NCBI RefSeq assembly: GCF_042686025.1
Contig: NZ_JBHUOZ010000003.1
Location: 2,604,001 to 2,668,000 of the forward strand
Source of the DNA: Terrimonas rubra
GTDB taxonomy: Bacteria; Bacteroidota; Bacteroidia; Chitinophagales; Chitinophagaceae
Direction of reading: 5' to 3'
Length of the DNA stretch: 64,000 nucleotides
Shown here: in pieces, positions 59,655 to 64,000 of the stretch
Position numbering within the stretch: the stretch's first letter is position 1
Layout: each line of letters opens with the position of its first letter
Program-made: the position numbers and the translations under genes
Notes under the pieces: model-generated
What the model saw: only the letters and a program-made list of their open reading frames with translations
What the model was told of the DNA's origin: nothing
Databases searched by the model: none

Positions 59655-60713
59655 CTATTTAAGTCCCGCTTTCTTCGCAATATCCCTCCAGTCATAATAA
59701 TGAAACACTTTACCGTTGCTCATGGCCACAAATAAACCATTAGGATAATTAGGTAAGGGTATGGCAGTTACTTCGGAGCCATCGCTTTCCAGGGTTGATA
59801 CCGGTACTTTACCGATCAAAGGATGGTTGTTCTTATTATCCCTGGCGCCTTCCCGGGGGAAGATCATAAAGCTGTTGTCCTGCTGGTTAGATACCAGGAT
59901 ATAACCGGTGGAGTCGGTTGACTGGTAAATGGAAATACCTTCATGATCGGAGGTAAAGCCGGTAGTACCAAACAAGGCCAGCTCTTCGTTATTATTCATA
60001 GCCGGATCGGCATAGTATTTATGTACCCCTACCTGTTCATCGGAGTAATAAATAAACCCTAATTTATTATCAACGGCAATAGCTTCTATTTCTTTCTTAC
60101 CACTGTATTTACCAAATTTCCTTACCAGGTCAAGGCCCAGTTTACCACCTTTATCTGTGAGGCGGTATTGCCATAGATAGCCGTCAGCAGGGCCTGTTTT
60201 ACGGCCTACAATTACAAATACAGCACTATCCGAAGGACGGGTATAGACCGCAATACCCATCGGGTCACGCTGTTGTTCGCCTTCAAATACAGGTATACCC
60301 CCACCATCAACCGGTTTAAAATCGGGTATGGTATATATTCTCACCGCATTGGCCTCTCTTTCTGTTGTTAAAGCTATATCTACCCGCCGACCGTTGAGCA
60401 ATACATCGTAAGCGATATCAATGTTATTCGGTCTTTTTAAGCCCGTTACTTTATTAACTATTTTACCCTGCAGGTCATACACATACAGGCCGCCACCGGT
60501 TTCTTTATCGGTGCCGATGATTAAACTTTTTGTGGTATCCTGTTTATTGATCCAGATAGCCGGATCATCGGTATCAAACTCAACCGGCTCGGTAACAGCT
60601 ACCGGTTTAATAGCATCCGGCGCTATGGTACCGCCTTTTTTTTCGTTGTTACAGGCCGCCAGTAAAACAGCCAAACCTATCCATAAAAACGGGGGATATT
60701 TCATGCAGTTCAT
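59655..60713 (-). CDS. Beta-propeller phytase lipoprotein
   Basis: 352 residues. A lipoprotein signal (LLAACN, Cys21) is followed by a six-bladed BPP fold: DTDDPAIWINKQDTTKSLII, GTDKETGGGLYVYDLQGKIV, RPNNIDIAYDVLLNGRRVDI, EIEAIAVDNKLGFIYYSDEQ, TSDHEGISIYQ and ILVSNQQDNSFMIFPREG, with the DEPA-like and DHEG calcium/phosphate-binding motifs of BPPs. It releases phosphate from phytate using calcium. It is downstream of its likely TonB receptor. Confidence 0.93.
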   Translation of the reverse strand: MNCMKYPPFLWIGLAVLLAACNNEKKGGTIAPDAIKPVAVTEPVEFDTDDPAIWINKQDTTKSLIIGTDKETGGGLYVYDLQGKIVNKVTGLKRPNNIDIAYDVLLNGRRVDIALTTEREANAVRIYTIPDFKPVDGGGIPVFEGEQQRDPMGIAVYTRPSDSAVFVIVGRKTGPADGYLWQYRLTDKGGKLGLDLVRKFGKYSGKKEIEAIAVDNKLGFIYYSDEQVGVHKYYADPAMNNNEELALFGTTGFTSDHEGISIYQSTDSTGYILVSNQQDNSFMIFPREGARDNKNNHPLIGKVPVSTLESDGSEVTAIPLPNYPNGLFVAMSNGKVFHYYDWRDIAKKAGLK

Positions 60714-60730
60714 ATTATATGATAAAACAA

Positions 60731-60764
60731 ACTCGCCTGCCGGTTATCATGCCGGCAAGCGAGT
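60731..60764 (-). terminator. Hairpin between receptor and phytase genes
   Basis: ACTCGCCTGCCGG and CCGGCAAGCGAGT pair with one mismatch, and the minus strand continues GTTTGTTTTATC. It may end the receptor message or only attenuate readthrough into the phytase gene. Confidence 0.6.
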
Positions 60765-60780
60765 AACTATCGGTTATATA

Positions 60781-63633
60781 TTATTTACTTAAATCGAATT
60801 TAATACCTAAGTTAAACCTTGGGCCATAGTATTCCATTTGTGCTGTTCTTTGTTTAGCACCCTGGTAATAACGTAAGCCCTGGTTGGTCAGGTTATTGGC
60901 TTCGGCAAACAACCTGAATTTTTTGTTGAAAGCGTAAGAAGCATTCACATCCAGGAAAAACTGTTTGTCGTAATAACGGTCGTTGAAAGAATCTTCACCA
61001 TAACCGGCATCATCACTATCATCCACATAAGCCGAGGTAAAGTTACCGGATATACGCACTACCAGTTTGCTGTTCTCATATGATAATGAAGCATTGAACA
61101 TATGAGGCGCTGCTCCCGGAAGTTTTACATCGCTCCTGATCTTTTCGCCGTCAGCATAAATACCTTCGGTTTTGGAATAAGTATAGGTATAGTTAGCGTA
61201 CACACCAAAGCCTTTCCAGATACCCGGTAAAAAGTCCAGCTGTCTTTGTGCCGCTATTTCAAAGCCCATTACATCTGCGCCTGAACCATTGCGACGTTGG
61301 GTAAAGCGCCATACTTCGCCTGCACCGATTGGATTAAATGTTGCTTCCGGAAAATCACGGCCAAATTTTTCAGCGTTATATTGATTATCAATATAAGTGA
61401 AATAGAAATTATCTAATTTTTTATAGAATACACCACCCGAGATCAAACCAACTGATTTGAAATATTTCTCTGCCATTACATCTACGTTTTTAGAACGTAC
61501 AGGTTTTAAGGCGGGGTTACCGGCTTCCAGTTCCTGGTCGGCAGGGTTGATCAGGAAATAAGGCACCAGGTCATAATATTTAGGGCGTGCAATAGAATGT
61601 GTATAGGCTGCTTTTAACACCAGGTCCTTGGCAATATTATACTTTAAGTTCACACTGGGTAAAAAGTCGGTATAGTCATCTGTAAAGGTGTTTTGTCCTT
61701 TTAGTGTTTCTTCATCTTCCACAATATTACCGGTATACTTGAGGTTGGTATGCTCAATACGTACACCAATATTGGCTGAAAATTTATTGGTAAAGTCTTG
61801 TTTCAGACCAAGGAAACCTGCATAGATATTTTCAGAAGCGGTATAGTTACCTGCCAGGTATTCAGCCGGTACATCTGCTTCATCAAATAAAGTGTTATTC
61901 TTTAAATCCAACCCGCCTAAAAAGGCTTTATCAATAAATTGTCCCGCTACATAGTTTTTGCCGGCAAGGAAGTTATTGCTTGTTTTATTGATCAAAGGCA
62001 ATAAGCTGATGTTGGCATAATTATCTTCATTGGCACCGATGGGCTCATATTCAAAGAAAGTATTTGCTCTTTCTTTTGATTTAGACCTTAAACGGCCACC
62101 AAAGTATAAACTACCTTTTTGTTCTTTAATAATGCTAACCGGTAATTCAAAGTTCAGTTTGGCATTCAGGTCTTTTTCAAACTGGTTTTGAAACTGTTCA
62201 GTTAACTCATCTAAACGGGTGTAACGATTAAATGCTTCACCATCAGTCAGCATGGGTTTTTCGGGGTCAAGAATGTTTTGCGTTACTGCAATATTCCTGC
62301 GTCCCATAGCGATATACCGTTCATTTGGTCTTTCTTCCGAAGCCTTGGCATATTGTACACTCCAGTTAGTTTTTAGTTTACCCCAGAAGTGATCACCGTT
62401 CAACGCTAAGGAACGTACACGCTGATCCTCTAACCTCGCACCATCTGTACGGCCGCCATTTAAACCACCTTTTGTCTGGCGCAACACTTCACCTCCTGTA
62501 TAACCGGTGATCTCCCCATCGGCACCATATTGCAAAGTATAACCGGAACGGGTACGGTGACGCAGGCGGTAACGGTTCTCCCTGTCATCACGCCAGTTAT
62601 AGGTACCGGTTAAATAGATAGTATTGCGTGGATCAATTTTAAAATCAACAGTAGATGAAATACTGCGGCGTATACGGGTTATATCATACACACGGATATC
62701 ATGGTCGCTGATAAATTCTTTGCCATTCGCATCCTTGCTCCAAACAGCTTCCACGTTATCAGAACCGTATTTATTGGTATTGTAAGAGCCGTTCACAATA
62801 AAACCCAAACGCTGGTCTTTTGTGCGGGTGCCTATCAATAAGTTGGCAGTACCGTTAAAGCCCTGCCTGATATCGCTGTAACCACCGGCCAGTGTTCCGG
62901 AGATACGTAAACCATTGGGAGCAGAACGTGTAACCAGGTTTACAGAACCACCGATCGCATCGGCATCCATATCGGCCGTTAAAGTTTTATTTACCTCTAC
63001 GGTTTGCACCATGTCTGCAGGTATCAGGTCCATCTGTACACGGCGATTGTCACCCTCAGCAGAAGGAACACGCTCGCCATTTAAGGTAACCGCATTAAAC
63101 TCAGGGCCCATACCCCTGATAACAATGTTACGGGCCTCGCCCTGGTCGTTTTGCATGGTAATGCCGGGTACACGTTTAATGGCGTCACCGATATTGGCAT
63201 CGGGAAAACGGCCGATCTGGTCGGCACTTACAATATTGGTAATATTACCGCTGTTGCGTTGCTGGTTCAGGGCTTTGGCCTGGCCTTTTAAACGGTCGCC
63301 CAGTACGATCACCTCGTTATCGGTAACCACGGCACCGCTTTTTAATACTTCCGTTACCTGGAGTACCTCCGTACCGATCTTGATTTCTTTGGTACTGTTA
63401 CCATACCCTATATAGGTAATGGAAAGATTATAATTACCGGATGATAACTGAATAAAAGCTTCCCCGTTTCTATCGGTCACTACGGTATGTTTACCGGGTT
63501 TAACGTCAATAGTAGCACCGGGAAGATTGAGATTGTCCTCATCTTTTACTTTAATTTTTACACCACTTTTTTGGGCAGCGGCAGTAAAAGAAAGGAACAG
63601 AACACATAAGCAGCTAAATAATGTAAGCTTCAT
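60781..63633 (-). CDS. TonB-dependent receptor with N-terminal carboxypeptidase-like domain, phytase partner
   Basis: 950 residues. A signal peptide (MKLTLFSCLCVLFLSFTAAA) is followed by a CarboxypepD_reg-like beta-sandwich (KVKDEDNLNLPGATIDVKPG), a plug (ADQIGRFPDANIGDAIKRVP, NIVIRGMGPEFNAVTLNGER, GGSVNLVTRSAPNG) and a barrel ending PRFNLGIKFDLSK. The plug has the Xanthomonas-type TonB-receptor style (TIGR01782-like). BPP genes are often paired with such receptors. The substrate (inositol phosphates or products) is inferred from that pairing. Confidence 0.9.
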   Translation of the reverse strand: MKLTLFSCLCVLFLSFTAAAQKSGVKIKVKDEDNLNLPGATIDVKPGKHTVVTDRNGEAFIQLSSGNYNLSITYIGYGNSTKEIKIGTEVLQVTEVLKSGAVVTDNEVIVLGDRLKGQAKALNQQRNSGNITNIVSADQIGRFPDANIGDAIKRVPGITMQNDQGEARNIVIRGMGPEFNAVTLNGERVPSAEGDNRRVQMDLIPADMVQTVEVNKTLTADMDADAIGGSVNLVTRSAPNGLRISGTLAGGYSDIRQGFNGTANLLIGTRTKDQRLGFIVNGSYNTNKYGSDNVEAVWSKDANGKEFISDHDIRVYDITRIRRSISSTVDFKIDPRNTIYLTGTYNWRDDRENRYRLRHRTRSGYTLQYGADGEITGYTGGEVLRQTKGGLNGGRTDGARLEDQRVRSLALNGDHFWGKLKTNWSVQYAKASEERPNERYIAMGRRNIAVTQNILDPEKPMLTDGEAFNRYTRLDELTEQFQNQFEKDLNAKLNFELPVSIIKEQKGSLYFGGRLRSKSKERANTFFEYEPIGANEDNYANISLLPLINKTSNNFLAGKNYVAGQFIDKAFLGGLDLKNNTLFDEADVPAEYLAGNYTASENIYAGFLGLKQDFTNKFSANIGVRIEHTNLKYTGNIVEDEETLKGQNTFTDDYTDFLPSVNLKYNIAKDLVLKAAYTHSIARPKYYDLVPYFLINPADQELEAGNPALKPVRSKNVDVMAEKYFKSVGLISGGVFYKKLDNFYFTYIDNQYNAEKFGRDFPEATFNPIGAGEVWRFTQRRNGSGADVMGFEIAAQRQLDFLPGIWKGFGVYANYTYTYSKTEGIYADGEKIRSDVKLPGAAPHMFNASLSYENSKLVVRISGNFTSAYVDDSDDAGYGEDSFNDRYYDKQFFLDVNASYAFNKKFRLFAEANNLTNQGLRYYQGAKQRTAQMEYYGPRFNLGIKFDLSK

Positions 63634-63652
63634 AAGCCGTTTTAATTTGCGG

Positions 63653-63660
63653 CAAAAGTA
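63653..63660 (-). promoter_or_regulatory. -7 element of the receptor-phytase operon
   Basis: Minus-strand TACTTTTG (63660-63653), about 19 bases before the ATG at 63633. Confidence 0.5.
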
Positions 63661-63958
63661 TTGGCGCTATATTAAGCCATTGTTACGCCAGTGTGACGGA
63701 ATTATTAACAGAGGGCTAATTTGGCAATTAGTTAATTTGGGAATTTGGAAATGAGAACGTTGAGTGGCGTTGATGTTGCACAAGTGAGTGACACAACAGG
63801 CGATGCCAGTAGTACCGAAGCCGGTAAACGGAAAGGATATAGTAGGTAGATTATAGTATTGAGATTTGGATACATAGTATACAGACCCGGTACGGGAAAA
63901 GGTCTCAAAGCGTAAATCTTCCATCCAAAATCTTCGATCTTAAATCTCCCATAATAGT

Positions 63959-63966
63959 TACCTTTG
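63959..63966 (+). promoter_or_regulatory. -7 element abutting the terminal gene
   Basis: TACCTTTG followed by CGCCCC and ATG at 63973. A transcript start would fall at or just before the ATG. Confidence 0.5.
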
Positions 63967-63972
63967 CGCCCC

Positions 63973-64000
63973 ATGGCAAACAGTTTACCACACGATAGTA
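63973..64000 (+). CDS. ubiE: First codons of a probable UbiE/MenG methyltransferase
   Basis: Only MANSLPHDS is visible before the window ends. Bacteroidota demethylmenaquinone methyltransferases commonly begin M..xLPHDxVVPF, so this is a plausible ubiE start, supported by a promoter box right before the ATG. Nine residues cannot prove it. Confidence 0.4.

Overview
The window looks like a chromosomal segment of a Bacteroidota bacterium, most likely family Chitinophagaceae (class Chitinophagia). The reasons are the TonB-dependent receptor/lipoprotein pairs, DUF2807, DUF4384 and DUF5683-type proteins, SD-poor start regions, and recurrent promoters of the Bacteroidota type (TTTG or TTG, about 20 bases, then TAnnTTTG). 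The family assignment is inference from protein style; no rRNA is present. There is no insertion sequence, prophage or CRISPR array. One tRNA (initiator Met), one TPP riboswitch and many strong intrinsic terminators are visible.

Layout. 1-10.6 kb is the S10-spc ribosomal protein operon on the minus strand, from rpsJ down to a truncated rplO, with a clear promoter in front of rpsJ. 10.6-16.0 kb holds the GTPases Der, Era and EngB and a lactonase-type beta-propeller protein. 16-24 kb holds a 921-residue HExxH/beta-propeller/beta-barrel protein, small membrane proteins, a structured non-coding region near 19.5 kb, and a BtuB/BtuG-like receptor-lipoprotein pair. 24-29 kb has a SufE-like protein lacking the catalytic cysteine, tRNA-fMet, two DUF2807 proteins and a TPP-riboswitch-controlled TonB receptor. 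29-38 kb contains an FtsX-ectodomain-like secreted protein, rhodanese, a PASTA protein, Ddl, ferredoxin, a LuxC-type acyl-CoA reductase, an M42 aminopeptidase, and a translationally coupled cassette (58-residue membrane protein, kinase-like/methyltransferase fusion, membrane sulfatase-fold protein). 38-49 kb holds Lon, outer-membrane and membrane proteins, a metallophosphoesterase, a UPF0173 hydrolase, ParA-ParB-DUF5683 and an unrecognised secreted cysteine-peptidase-like/lipoprotein pair. 49-64 kb holds amidohydrolase-CsaA, a class I amidotransferase, a beta-CASP nuclease, thioredoxin-DUF4442, an A+T-rich orphan membrane gene, a papain-DUF4384 protein, DUF6263, and a beta-propeller phytase with its TonB receptor. 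It ends in the first codons of a probable ubiE.

How it fits together. Most of the window is housekeeping: translation, ribosome assembly, cell wall, chromosome partition and proteolysis. Nutrient uptake modules (thiamin, possibly cobalamin, phytate phosphate) sit between these blocks. The least explained pieces are the three-gene cassette at 35.2-38.3 kb, the cysteine-less SufE, the facing promoters at 32.75 kb, the mutually exclusive hairpins at 19.5 kb, and a dispersed intergenic repeat found at 28.8, 43.8 and 52.2 kb with a possible diverged copy in the ribosomal operon.
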